DNA of 64,000 bases, taken from assembly GCA_037178625.1 (NCBI GenBank), contig CM074134.1, positions 3,100,001 through 3,164,000 on the forward strand. Reading direction: 5' to 3'. Positions within the stretch are counted from its first letter, which is position 1; each line of letters starts with the position of its first letter. A program made the position numbers and the translations under genes. The stretch is from Skeletonema tropicum. Lineage: Eukaryota; Bacillariophyta; Thalassiosirophyceae; Thalassiosirales; Thalassiosiraceae. Positions 23,382 to 33,680 of the stretch are shown here, in pieces. The notes beneath the pieces are model-generated. The model made no database searches and was not told the origin of the DNA. It worked only from the letters and a program-made list of their open reading frames with translations.

Positions 23382-24224
23382 ACGAGAAATATTCTCCCTT
23401 TGTTGAATCCTTTATTGATTGTCGTTAATTTGTCATGTCGATTGATAATAAATTTGTCTTGAAGACAAATTTATTTTCCATGCAAGTTGTGAATATTGCA
23501 TTGTATCGTCCACTAGGCAAAATAATCGCGTGGCAATTGGTATTCTTTCTTCGTTTCTTTCCATTTTTTGTTTGGGCTGGTTATGATTTCGGTGATGCGG
23601 TTCGTCAGGTCCTCTCTATTCTTTATTAAAGTACCACTCACTGCCTTTTGATAAGTTGTTTTCGTCATTTCATCAAGCTTTCTTTTGTTGTATCTTGTCT
23701 TGGTTTCTTCTGCCTTGCCGTCAAGGTACTTGACCCATTTGTCCCGCTTCTTGAAGAGTTTGCAGAGTTGGCCATCTTGGTTCGTCTTGCAATTGTGTAA
23801 CCGTTCTACAGACACGCTCGGCCCTGTCCAATAAATGGCACTATCCGTCGGGTGCATAACATTTTTGGAACCAAGTGTTTTGCCCCTGCTGGTAGCAACG
23901 TATCCTGTCCCAAGGCACTGGCTTCTCTCCCAGAGCTCATCTGACGGATCTATCACCATGCGATTCCATCGATCGTCCTTGCCGAACCCGGCCTCCATGC
24001 CCTGGCAGCGGTGTATTGTGATTGCGAATGCAATTTGCAGGGGCATGAACGTGGCAGTACAGCATCCCTTGTTGCAGATGTGAGTGTAGGGTGGTATTGG
24101 CACGTGCTGAGTGGAGTGGTGGAGTGGAGTGATTGCAAATTTGTGTAAAGAGGGATGATTGATCAGTGCCATGCTATATTTCGAATTCAAGAATACATTT
24201 CTACATTCACTCACCGTTGGATTC
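23382..24224 (-). repeat. Tandem duplication unit A (helicase tail plus hairpin)
   Basis: This 843-bp block recurs almost unchanged at 24560-25406, offset about 1,178 bp. Both start ACGAGAAATATTCTCCC and end …CACCGTTGGATTC. The few differences include CGATTGATAATA versus GCTCGATTGAAAATA near the hairpin and single substitutions in the coding part. Such similarity points to a recent segmental duplication. Confidence 0.9.
23447..23475. repeat. Perfect 14-bp hairpin, unit A
   Basis: AATAAATTTGTCTT, one G, then its exact reverse complement. It lies just past the 3' end of the helicase frame, where a rolling-circle transposon would have its terminal hairpin. It could instead be a transcription terminator. 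Confidence 0.6.
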
Positions 24225-24505
24225 TTTTTGTCCCAGGGTTCAATGCCTTGCCGCGGTTTGAAGTATGGGAAATCAACGACTATATACTTTGGGAGGGATT
24301 CAACACCATTTGTGTTTGGTCCTACGGAGTGCTGCTCGTCATAAACGATGTCAATCACCTTCCCAATCGCTCCAACGTACAGGCCAGAGTTCGGATCAAT
24401 GTTCGCTGTCTCCAGGCACACGTGCACACCAACGGAAACGTCTAAAGTGTACAACATCTTTTTGCCGAAGAAATGCGACTGGTACACAGTGGGATTGCCA
24501 ACCAT
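23513..24505 (-). CDS. Pif1-like helicase, C-terminal part (copy A)
   Basis: A 330-residue frame with features of the UvrD_C_2/Pif1 C-terminal half: a LYVGAIGKVIDIVY strand near residue 42 (the NGA.G.V motif), LPKYIVVDFP, then MPLQIAFAITIHRCQGMEA (about 153, the motif with AITIHKSQG in the family) and GYVATSRGKTLGS (about 202, the VA.SR motif VI). The N-terminal Walker A/B half is absent, so it is a fragment and not an active helicase by itself. The tail is Lys-rich. It sits in the block inserted in the Copia Gag; a Helitron origin is one explanation. Confidence 0.7.
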   Translation of the reverse strand: MVGNPTVYQSHFFGKKMLYTLDVSVGVHVCLETANIDPNSGLYVGAIGKVIDIVYDEQHSVGPNTNGVESLPKYIVVDFPYFKPRQGIEPWDKKNPTVSECRNVFLNSKYSMALINHPSLHKFAITPLHHSTQHVPIPPYTHICNKGCCTATFMPLQIAFAITIHRCQGMEAGFGKDDRWNRMVIDPSDELWERSQCLGTGYVATSRGKTLGSKNVMHPTDSAIYWTGPSVSVERLHNCKTNQDGQLCKLFKKRDKWVKYLDGKAEETKTRYNKRKLDEMTKTTYQKAVSGTLIKNREDLTNRITEIITSPNKKWKETKKEYQLPRDYFA

Positions 24506-24626
24506 ATTGCTCTTGAATTGGCATCTGAGTCGTGCTACCGGTACTGACAGCCGTTTCTGACGAGAAATATTCTCCCTTTGTTGAATCCTTTATTGATTGT
24601 CGTTAATTTGTCATGTTGCTCGATTG

Positions 24627-24659
24627 AAAATAAATTTGTCTTGAAGACAAATTTATTTT
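24627..24659. repeat. Perfect 16-bp hairpin, unit B
   Basis: AAAATAAATTTGTCTT, one G, and the exact reverse complement. The stem is two pairs longer than in unit A although the flanks changed, which suggests that pairing is maintained or that the hairpin spreads by conversion. Confidence 0.6.
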
Positions 24660-24694
24660 CCATGCAAGTTGTGAATATTGCATTGTATCGTCCA

Positions 24695-25396
24695 CTAGGC
24701 AAAATAATCGCGTGGCAATTGGTATTCTTTCTTCGCTTCTTTCCATTTTTTGTTTGGGTTGGTTATGATTTCGGTGATGCGGTTTGTCAGGTCCTCTCTA
24801 TTCTTTATTAAAGTACCACTCACTGCCTTTTGGTAAGTCGTTTTCGTCATTTTGTCGAGCTTTCTCTTGTTGTATCTTGTCTTGGTTTCTTCTGCCTTGC
24901 CGTCAAGGTACTTGACCCATTTGTCCCGCTTCTTGAAGAGTTTGCAGAGTTGGCCATCTTGGTTCGTCTTGCAATTGTGTAACCATTCTACAGACACGCT
25001 CGGCCCTGTCCAATAAATCGCACTATCCGTCGGGTGCATAACATTTTTGGAACCAAGTGTTTTGCCCCTGCTGGTAGCAACGTATCCTGTCCCAAGGCAC
25101 TGGCTTCTCTCCCAGAGCTCATCTGACGGATCTATCACCATGCGATTCCATCGATCGTCCTTGCCGAACCCGGCCTCCATGCCCTGGCAGCGGTGTATTG
25201 TGATTGCGAATGCAATTTGCAGGGGCATGAACGTGGCAGTACAGCATCCCTTGTTGCAGATGTGAGTGTAGGGTGGTATTGGCACGTGCTGAGTGGAGTG
25301 GTGGAGTGGAGTGATTGCAAATTTGTGTAAAGAGGGATGATTGATCAGTGCCATGCTATATTTCGAATTCAAGAATACATTTCTACATTCACTCAC
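24695..25396 (-). pseudogene. Pif1-like helicase tail (copy B), truncated
   Basis: 233 residues almost identical to the last 233 of copy A, with the HRCQG and VATSRG motifs. The upstream part (NGA.G.V strand) is missing because the duplication stops at the NPTVSEC codons. The sequence before it belongs to a different open frame (about 25647-25407). A GTGAGT lies at the junction, so it might act as part of a spliced chimera, but nothing shows this. Confidence 0.65.
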
Positions 25397-25643
25397 CGTT
25401 GGATTCCCTTTTCCGACAGCTCTCCCAACATAGATCCAATAGTTCCAGACGCTTTTGTGTTCTGTGGAATTTCTCCAACTCCAACTGGCCGAGCTGCATT
25501 GCCATTATTGCTACGAAATACACCAGCATCGTCTGCTTCCAAGGGGGCGTTATCAACATTACCAACACCCATATTGGTGCCATCATTATCACGTTCTCCT
25601 GACAGTCTAGCAACCGAAGTAGCATTACGACACGGATAATCCT

Positions 25644-27060
25644 TCACGGTAAACCAGAAGACTCATGAAACAGGCGGTCGAGACAGCTGCGCGGAAGTCT
25701 ACTGGTAGACGGAGAATCATATAAATGATCGCGAATGGTTTGGCGGCCCACAAGACTGCGATCTTCTGAGCAGCGGCGATATGCGCGAACAGTAGCAGGT
25801 TGTTCCCCAGCATGATACAGCAACGCCGGAAGATTAGTTGGGTCAACTGCTGACTCCTCATCAGAAGGAGTAGACGCTGGTATGTCCGTTTCAGACGGAT
25901 GATGAGTATTCACTGGAGTTGCGGCACTACCATTGCTCTCTTTAGGGCACTGCTGTTCGATGTCATAATTTTTTGATGATTGCTTTAACTTTAACAAAGA
26001 ACTCGCCTGCTCGACAACGTCATAATCATTATTATTATCGCATGATCTCCATGATTTGCATGATGCATCAAATGCTTCTGCCTGCTCAAAGTTAGTGCAT
26101 CTAACATGAGCGGGAGAGATGCAATCGCCTTGCTTTGTCTGCAGAAGAGGTATATCATGCTCGTTCTTGTTGTTGTCGACAACATCTTTTTTGTTGCCCG
26201 CTGTCACACCGCCATTGCTGAAGTAAATGAAAATAGGGATAAGTAAGGATAAGTGATTAGTTTTTGACATGACGACATTCATATGGGAGAAACAATACCA
26301 GTTCAAGTTTAAAATAAATTTGCATACATCACAATTTTATTTTTGGCATGAACTCTATGGAAGGTTAATACCACACAGCAAAAAGCGACTTAAATGTAGA
26401 TGAATGAGCGATCCTTTCTATGTTCGTACGATCACTCTACGTAATGTTTTACGCAGTGTTAAGCGTTTCGCTTATACATGAAATTCTGAATCACATAAGA
26501 CGCTTCTTCCAATTTCAGCTCATCTTAACAATACACTTTCGGACTTACCCATTAGACAATACGCTGGAACACTCTGGAGCAGCCAACGACTGCAAGTTAT
26601 GACTGTTATTTACACAACGGCCATAATTCATTATTCCAGCTTTGCTTTCTGCATCCGATTTGTAGAACTGAGCCGAGCTTGAACCGTTACAGGTAACGTT
26701 GCGATTGGAAATGACATTGTAAGCGATAGATAATTGTTCCTGTCTGGTGCGATATAGATCCATTACGCATCCTAGCTCAGACAATACATGTTTTAGTTCA
26801 CGCATATTGCAAGAGGAAAGAACAAGCCTCAGAAGAGTATGTGGATCAGTAGAGTGTTCGAAGCATGGATTGCGCGATGATTGTAATTCTACTATTTCGC
26901 GGAAGATATGATCGCCTACACGCACTTTCGGCCATTGGACTTTGTAAATTATTTGACGAATAGACAGAAATGAGCATCTAACACCCTTCCGAGCGCTCTT
27001 GCTGTTCACGTCGGAAGAGGATGGTTGCTGTTGCTGCGCTTTCTCTCTTGAAGTGTGCAT
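25644..27060 (-). CDS. Unknown two-exon gene inside the inserted block
   Basis: Exon 1 is 27060..26549 (MHTSREKAQQQQPSSSD…). The intron 26548..26218 has donor GTAAGT and acceptor TTTACTTCAG. Exon 2 is 26217..25644. The phase-2 split codon (GG|C) keeps both frames open, giving 361 residues. Exon 1 has a globular-looking part (IRQIIYKVQWPKVRVGDHIF… and LLRLVLSSCNMRELKHVLSELG). Exon 2 is polar with Asn/Asp runs, then …LPALLYHAGEQPATVRAYRRCSEDRSLVG. I do not recognise the family. It could be cargo captured by the surrounding block. Confidence 0.5.
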
Positions 27061-28473
27061 ATTTTATACGGTCAATTTTGTTCGTGGTTTGGTTATGCCG
27101 GTCCGTAATGGTCACATATTTAAGATATTGATTTGCGTGCGAGGAATGTCATACGCAAGCCACTCATTATTATTTATGCACTCTTCTAATTGCATGTGGT
27201 GTTCCGTAGCATGATAGTCGATGAGTGGCTGCGCGGAAAAGTCACGGATGGCGACATGTTCTTCCTGCCAGCAGAGAAGCTGACACGTTGAAGTTAGGAG
27301 AGGAACAAGTGACGTCATATATTTGAGAATATGTAAAACGCGATCGGTATAAAGTACTGTCAAACGCGATCGGTAAATTATTTCGTCAAAAAGCCAACTC
27401 GGTTTTTGCATGATCGATGATCGTGCAGAAAAAGAGAAAAAGATGCCACCACAATGGCCTACAATGGCACCCCTAGTATGGCCGCCTATCTCAGTCCATG
27501 AGTATATTTCATAAGGTATCGATGGCCCATCCCTTAAACGACATTATGGCGATTTTTTCGCAGCAGTGTGGCGTTTCGGCTGCTGTAGGGGTGGAGATAA
27601 TATCATTGCAATCCACTTCATTGAGATTTGAAATGAAAACAACCACCTTCCCTGCACCCATCGAAGATGATAAACATCTATAGGCACTACCCCTCCGCTA
27701 CCCATCGCCGATGATAATATGAAGTGAGATTCTGGTTGCTCGGAATGACCATTAAAGCCCCCCCACACCTCCAAAATACCAAGGACACAAGATGTGCACA
27801 AAATTGCATAAATAATTTGACACTCTAACACAACAATAAGCCTGTAGACGGCGGATCGAGCGGCTCTAAAGACCGCAACTCATCAACATTATTATATATA
27901 AGAAGTGTCGGCTATTTATTGTCCATAATATTGCAATAGGCTGGATAAAAATAGCAACATCATAGACAGAAATGACATTTATGTAGCATGTATTAGTCAT
28001 TTATTTATGCGGTGTAGACAGTTGTAATAATAAAACCCTGCGGCTGAATAGTTGCAAAGGGTGTTGTCTGCGATATAGTTCACTGGATATTACTATTGGT
28101 AGGGTTTGTGCAACGTGGTGGCTATGAGAGTAGCGGCTATGATGTTAGATACTGACTGTCGAACGAAAAAACATGCATGCATGCAGTTGTGCTCGGAAAG
28201 CGCGCTGCACTTTTTTGTTAGCTGCTATCAAAATCTATGCAATTTTGCTTGGAACGGCTCTAAGTAAGTAAGTGAGTATGTACTATAAAACGTTTCTGTT
28301 ATAAGAATGTTATTAAACAAGCATTGCAGAGCAACTTTATAGACGGATACATTGCAAAAAAAAATCCAACACGAAATCCACAGAATAATTTTGTCATCAT
28401 GACACATTTATGTTACAACAACAAGCATTGCAGAGCAAATTTATAGACGGGTACATTGCACAAAAAAAAAACA
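27061..28473. other. Right part of the inserted block, no gene recognised
   Basis: AT-rich sequence. A near-duplicated segment (AACAAGCATTGCAGAGCAA followed by TTTATAGACGG and an A-run) occurs at about 28316 and 28419. GCATGCATGCATGCAG lies near 28172. No convincing coding frame. Confidence 0.4.
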
Positions 28474-28487
28474 GGCCCCGAGGGCCC

Positions 28488-29642
28488 GCGCCGCACTACA
28501 CACCATACACAACATGCAGTCACAAATCGCCGCGCGCACCATTTCATTATCGACAAGCACAACAATTGGACGCCGAATTCAAGACATCAGTGTTAAACTC
28601 GAGGAGGAAGATTAATGCGAGCATGATCAATGGAGGATTCGTCGAGGATGAAGGACTACTATGGGATATGGATGTCTATAGCGCCGATATCAATGCAAAC
28701 TCCGTTACCGTTGAGTCAGATGCATTTGATGCCGTTGATGCAATAGATGAGGCGTATCGTTACATCAATGTTGGAGAAGTTCGTAGACACGGACAGATGC
28801 CTAAGAAGAACTGGGAGAAACTACCACGTGAAGTCAAGCAACTCTGGTTGAAGATTCCAATTGATACTCGTGAAGACATTCTCACAAGTCTTCTTCCGGG
28901 ACCACCACCCACTACTAATGAAGAACATCGTCTTCCAGGAACTGGACTGTCCAGTCGAAACGCCCGTGCCACTAATACTGCCGAATCTAATATTGTTCCC
29001 GAAGATACCAATACTAGTGAACGTTCGGTCAATATGGGATACATTCAAGCGATGCGTGCACGTTCGACAGCCGCACAGCAAGGTCAAGGCAATGCTTCTC
29101 AAATTCCAAGGGATCCTTTCGTACCGGCTAGACTTATGTCTCGTCAAAACAGATCAACAAACCAACTAGTACCTATCAGGAGAGATGACCAGCAGAGAAG
29201 TATATCTGTAGCAACTGCACTTCAACAAGCCGAATTCCCAGACGTCTTTTCTAATTCATCTGAAGAGAATCGCAGTGCGAACATGGTCTTCACTGTTAGA
29301 GTTAGTGACATCAGTCGGATTGAGAACGTAGGAGATCTAGAAGATTCAAGAAACTCATTTGCACTAGTCGATGGAGGAGCAAATGCCGGATTGGGAAATC
29401 CCAAATATCTTCGACGACTTTGGTATGCTGACCCTCCTAGGCTGATTAATGTTACTGGTTGTGGAGGAAACAAGATCCTTCAACTCAAGATTGCATCATT
29501 CGCTGCAAAGGTTGCAACGAGTGAAGGAACTCACGTCATTCTGGTCTTTCACGAATATGGTGAAATTTATGACGGACCTACTATTCATTCCAAGATCCAG
29601 TTGACATGTGCAGGATGTGAAGTTGGAGATTTGCCTTTAGAG
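28488..29642 (+). CDS. Copia-type Gag C-terminus and aspartic protease (continued at 33681)
   Basis: The frame continues the polyprotein after the inserted block (APHYTPYTTCSHK…). It contains the late-Gag stretch MPKKNWEKLPREVKQLWLKI typical of diatom Copia elements, and the protease active site FALVDGGANAGLG, where DGG replaces DTG/DSG. Then …IHSKIQLTCAGCEVGDLPLE meets the 4-kb TIR element. An artefactual start is at 28410 within the inserted block. The protease would process the polyprotein. The next domain resumes at 33681. Confidence 0.8.
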
Positions 29643-31376
29643 TAGGGGGGTGCACGCCCCTGATATTCAAATTTCAAACCTCTTATATTCCATCAAATAT
29701 TGATCAAATACCTTTATCTATACCCCCAATAGAAATCCCCAATGGGTTCCCTCCTGGGGCCACTAATTAGCGGAAAAACCACTAATTAGTAGTCAGTTTA
29801 CGATCTCCTACGACCCCCTTATAATCACTCAAACGTTATCAAATTCAGGTGGCACCCTCTTCAATGTCTTGACAAGGCGTACACCTATTATCTCACGTGT
29901 TCCCTGGAGAGGGCCCAACCTATTAACGTTCAAACACTAGCCTACTGACAAATTTGGCGAACAGCCGACGAGTTTTTTTCGGAAGTTTTGCAACTTCAAC
30001 TTGGGGGTACGTAGGAATTGATATCAAAAATGTTGCCACCCGTAGAACTCACATTTCATCACACCATCACCATGGCGAAAGAGGCCCAGCATACGAGCCG
30101 TCGTATCTGCATTTAGTAGATGCTTTTACCCATCAGAAAGCATACCACAACAGTCACAATATGAGTGGCTAACCAGGTGGTCGAAGAAGAGCATCGAGAT
30201 GGCCTGGATCCTACAACAATCATGCACAAACTTCACCGGCAACCGGATGATGTCCCAACCACCATGCAAAGTTATTTGCAGTCGACATACGACGGTATTC
30301 TACTCGAAAACAACGATCCCTACCCAAAGCGGCCAACCTATCTACAGATGGGGACATGGAAAGCGGCCCATCTACCCAAGAGAGTTCGTTTTGGTTAGCA
30401 TCTCACATGAATTGAAGCGACGGGGATGCGATGATGACGATTTATCGACACAAATATAATGGCAATATTCAATAATTATTCGACAAATCAACCGCTTTAA
30501 ATGGAATAAAAACAAAGACAGCATCATATGATATTAATTATAGGAATATTGTTGGTGGAATGGTCCAAATTAATGACAGGGCGGCTGCAGGTGATGCCAG
30601 GTTGTGGTGTAGCGCATTTTTTCCAAAAAAAAATTGGCATCCATCAGCACCAAATCACCACTCTATGATGTATGTTTGGCCAATAAGTAATGCAAATCCG
30701 ATGGTGATCTCTTGCACAGCGACCACAACGACATTAATGTACACGACGATATCCTTTGATTGGCTGTTATCTCCGCTAAACCTGCGCCTACACCTCATTT
30801 CAGCAGAATTTGCGTTAATTTGCGCCCTTCTCGTGTCAAGATATCGCATACTAGAGTTGAGAATTCTCCACCCCAACGTGATTTTCGTCGTCAATCAGCC
30901 AAGTAAATGTTAGAACAACATCATATGCAGTGCAGGAAAGCTTCCTGCTCTCCTATTCGCCCCAACAGGCGAGCTAGACCTAGACGGTCAAGCCCGTGCT
31001 TGAATTCAAGCCAGATTTTACAAAATGTCGGCAGAAGGTTGGCACACAGTACATCAAGGATAGGCGTGCCACATGCCGCATAGAGGTCAAAACCTACTCC
31101 ACATATCATAAGAAGGTTCCCATGTGCACTGTTTGTTGGGGGAAGCATAAACAATTACACAACAACACATAATTCTCGACCACTAATTAGTGGTCACTAA
31201 AATAGCGATTTTATGGTGTGTATATAGCTATCTCTACTTCTATTTGGGCGTTTTCATTGCGGATTTTTGGGCTTGGACTCTGTTGTAGAGGTCTTTGGTG
31301 GTGTATTCCTTGAATGTTAGGGTTTGGGAGGTGTTAGAATGTCCTCTAACTACCCCCTACGTATGACCACTAATTA

Positions 31377-32105
31377 GTGGTTTTGGCCAGGAGGGAACCC
31401 ACCAAAGTTTGGTGGTGTTATATCTTTGTCTTGTGTGGATATCAGCCTCCATATAGGGGCACTTTTGGCCATCGTGGGAATGGATTTGGAGGCGAGTCGA
31501 GTCAAATATGGCGCCAACTTGTTAGCGAAACTGTAGGAATTAGTACATATCGCCAAACACCATCTAATCTTTTAGAACAACATGCCCACCATGGCGGATT
31601 TGACGGTATAGACCTCCTACACAGCAGTATACGTAAATCCATCAATAATAGAGACACTCATATCATCCTATATGGTATGGTTGGTCATTTTGTGCTTTTA
31701 TCAGCAGCTCCAACCTGTTTGTCTTCCGATCACATATCAAAAATAGACATTTTGAGCCGCTCGACTTCCGCCCAGATAGTGAATAATCGATATCACGACC
31801 TGTTTCAAGAATTTAAGCACCTAACCAGTGGTTCTATTCCTTTGTATAACCATTTGGATGAATTTGGGCGACTCTTTTGGTGGGTTTGGACAAAGACAGC
31901 CGAGTTTTATTGTGTCACCGGTGCCGATCTCCTCGACCGTCGACAACTCAATTTTGGCATCATATTCTACAATATCATAAGTACCTCAGCATTTACAACC
32001 CAAAAAACACCACGATATTGTTTCAACTATATTGTAGCAACGTTTGCGCATCATGGTATTGCTGTGGGTTACTGGTTCTATCTAATATATACTCATGTGT
32101 GGTGA
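31377..32105 (+). CDS. Doubtful 242-codon frame inside the TIR element
   Basis: The longest plus-strand frame in the element. It has no motif I recognise, and its composition (many Thr, Ile, His, Tyr from AT-rich sequence) is not typical of the genes nearby. It overlaps the inverted-repeat box at its start. It may be the element's diverged protein or chance. Confidence 0.2.
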   Translation: MVLARREPTKVWWCYIFVLCGYQPPYRGTFGHRGNGFGGESSQIWRQLVSETVGISTYRQTPSNLLEQHAHHGGFDGIDLLHSSIRKSINNRDTHIILYGMVGHFVLLSAAPTCLSSDHISKIDILSRSTSAQIVNNRYHDLFQEFKHLTSGSIPLYNHLDEFGRLFWWVWTKTAEFYCVTGADLLDRRQLNFGIIFYNIISTSAFTTQKTPRYCFNYIVATFAHHGIAVGYWFYLIYTHVW

Positions 32106-32887
32106 AATTTGAGCCATCAAAATTATTGATTTTTAGCGTTTTGGGCATATAGCGTCCACTTTACGACTTATTCAACCCTGAATGCTGAGCAACATCGACG
32201 ATAGTAACTAATAGAAGGGTGCTGTATGGTTGAATGGGGTCTGCAGCCATCGTATTATCCTACATTGGCATCGTATGGCTCCATGCGTTGAGTCGAGAAT
32301 CATGTTCTGTGGCAGGCTTAGATTACACATATCATATCATGTTCTGTTACATATAGCATATAAAGATGACCTGCTCTAGTCAGACTATATTGGATGGTGT
32401 TGTTTATATTTAAATGCTGTGAATGAGCTCCACTTTCATAAAACGAAAAAAGGCGCAGTGATTTTGTTGTATAATTATATGTCGCCCTAACAGTAGAGCG
32501 AGATGATTGAGCGGTTATCGTCGTTTGTATCGGACACTGATCGACTGGAACATCCAACATGATCAATATCATCGATTGGTGCTGTTGTTTGGGTTATGCT
32601 ATGCCCTTAGCATCCATATTATGCCATGAAGAGCTTTCTGAGCTGAGCTGATGTCTCACAATTTTGCATGATATAATTGATTATCATGACCCCACTTCAT
32701 TAGATCCACCAAACCAAGCTATCATCCGACGCCAATTACCCATAGAGAGTGTATATTGTAAGGTTGATTGATCTATATTCATTGTTCATTCCAATACTGT
32801 GATTCTCCACCTGGATTTTGAGCCGGTTCGGCTCATCGTGACAAGGCTGGTATGGCGCCGACGAGGACGTTGCTGTCAATTGAAGTG

Positions 32888-33358
32888 CTACAGCGCCTCT
32901 GCTGCACGCTGCATCTTCTTTTCAGCCCTCTCCTGCAATTTCTCTGCCCCCTTCTCAATGGCGTTCACTTTCATTGCAGTCTCACGTTCAACCGATTGCA
33001 TTTCTCTTGCGGTACTCTCGACTTTCCTTTTCAGTTGTTGGTTATCAGCAGACAATACTTCTATTTGCTTATCTCGCCTTTTCGTTGCCCTCTTTAGATC
33101 GTATACTCTTGGATCCGTCTTCTTATTATCTGACGTCGGCGCTTGTGTTGGCTGTGATGGGTTCCGAGGGACGTTCGGGGCATGCGGTGCGTTGGATTTC
33201 TTCTGCTCACCACCCCTTTGATTGCGGCTAAAAGTACTCTTCTTCCTCTTTCTCTTTTTTGGCTTTGGCGCCGCCATTGTGATATCATCATTACTCTCTT
33301 CCATCGTTGCTTTTGTTGCCGCAGAGTTCTCCGCTTGTTGCTTTTGGTGCATCGGCAA
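32888..33358 (-). CDS. Basic coiled-coil protein of the TIR element (hypothetical)
   Basis: 156 residues. The N-terminal half has a strongly basic patch (PKPKKRKRKKSTFSRN, about 31-46), a likely nuclear-localisation or DNA-binding segment. The C-terminal half is predicted coiled coil (KRATKRRDKQIEVLSADNQQ…KMQRAAEAL, about 88-156). It is the only frame in the element that looks coding. Such a protein alone could not be a transposase; it may be an accessory or captured host product. Confidence 0.45.
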   Translation of the reverse strand: MPMHQKQQAENSAATKATMEESNDDITMAAPKPKKRKRKKSTFSRNQRGGEQKKSNAPHAPNVPRNPSQPTQAPTSDNKKTDPRVYDLKRATKRRDKQIEVLSADNQQLKRKVESTAREMQSVERETAMKVNAIEKGAEKLQERAEKKMQRAAEAL

Positions 33359-33463
33359 GCTCTCCGATGCATTGAGTCTTTTGAAGATCGGAGTTTTGTC
33401 GACAAGATTGGCTGGTTTTGCAACAAAATCTCCACCGGGTCAGCACTTGAGATCACCAAACTT

Positions 33464-33502
33464 TTTGGCCGCATAGACCATACCCCCGTCTATGCGGCCA
33501 AA
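33464..33502. repeat. Perfect 15-bp hairpin
   Basis: TTTGGCCGCATAGAC (33464-33478), 9-nt loop, then its exact reverse complement (33488-33502). Imperfect pairing (AAACT/AGTTT) continues outside. It lies about 170 bp inside the right end of the TIR element. Confidence 0.75.
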
Positions 33503-33680
33503 CAGTTTCAAAGTATGAAAACAAGTAATAACAGAGAAAAAGCTGCAAAAGGGTCCTATTTCTTACGCCAATCAGGCGATGGCCAATTTTGGCCATGGTC
33601 AAAAAATTTTGAGAAAATTCTTGGCGCGCACCACTCGTGACTCCCCAAAAAACACAGGGCTTGCTCCCCCCTATTTAGAG

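Larger units (their letters stand above)
24560..25406 (-). repeat. Tandem duplication unit B
   Basis: Second copy (847 bp) of the block at 23382-24224. It lacks the upstream 280 bp of helicase frame present in unit A, and its right border joins the unrelated sequence of the next gene. Confidence 0.9.
16928..28487 (-). mobile_element. 11.56-kb inserted block bounded by GGCCC-N3-GGGCCC, unclassified (Helitron/Crypton-like?)
   Basis: The left boundary is GGCCC-TCG-GGGCCC (16914-16927) and the right boundary GGCCC-CGA-GGGCCC (28474-28487). The Gag frame enters the left box as …YRPSGP and leaves the right box as RPRGPAPHYT… in the same register, so joining the boxes restores the polyprotein. The boxes also read as inverted repeats of each other. 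No other TSD is seen. Contents on the minus strand are an unknown two-exon gene, two Pif1-like helicase tails and a 65-codon frame cut by a complete Gypsy element. The right end has a duplicated segment (AACAAGCATTGCAGAGCAA at about 28316 and 28419) and A-runs. The class is inference. Confidence 0.45.
29643..33673. mobile_element. 4.03-kb DNA element, TIR TAGGGGGG, 7-bp TSD TTTAGAG, no known transposase
   Basis: The left end is TAGGGGGGTGCACGCCC; the right end read inward is TAGGGGGGAGCAAGCCC (15 of 17 match). TTTAGAG flanks both sides (29636-29642, 33674-33680). Removing the element and one TTTAGAG joins …GDLPLE to IGGTQKIV… in frame, which fixes the boundaries exactly. Inside are palindromic CCACTAATTAGTGG boxes (about 29763, 31181, 31370), an inverted pair of GGGTTCCCTCCTGG (29739, 31389), a perfect 15-bp hairpin at 33464-33502 and a small minus-strand coiled-coil gene. 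No transposase family is recognisable. A 7-bp TSD is uncommon and does not fit hAT, mariner or piggyBac. Confidence 0.85.

Noticed and set aside
25393..25647. 84-codon minus frame joining the unknown gene to helicase copy B
   Set aside because: It looks protein-like but has no motif. A splice through GTGAGT at the duplication border is possible but unsupported.
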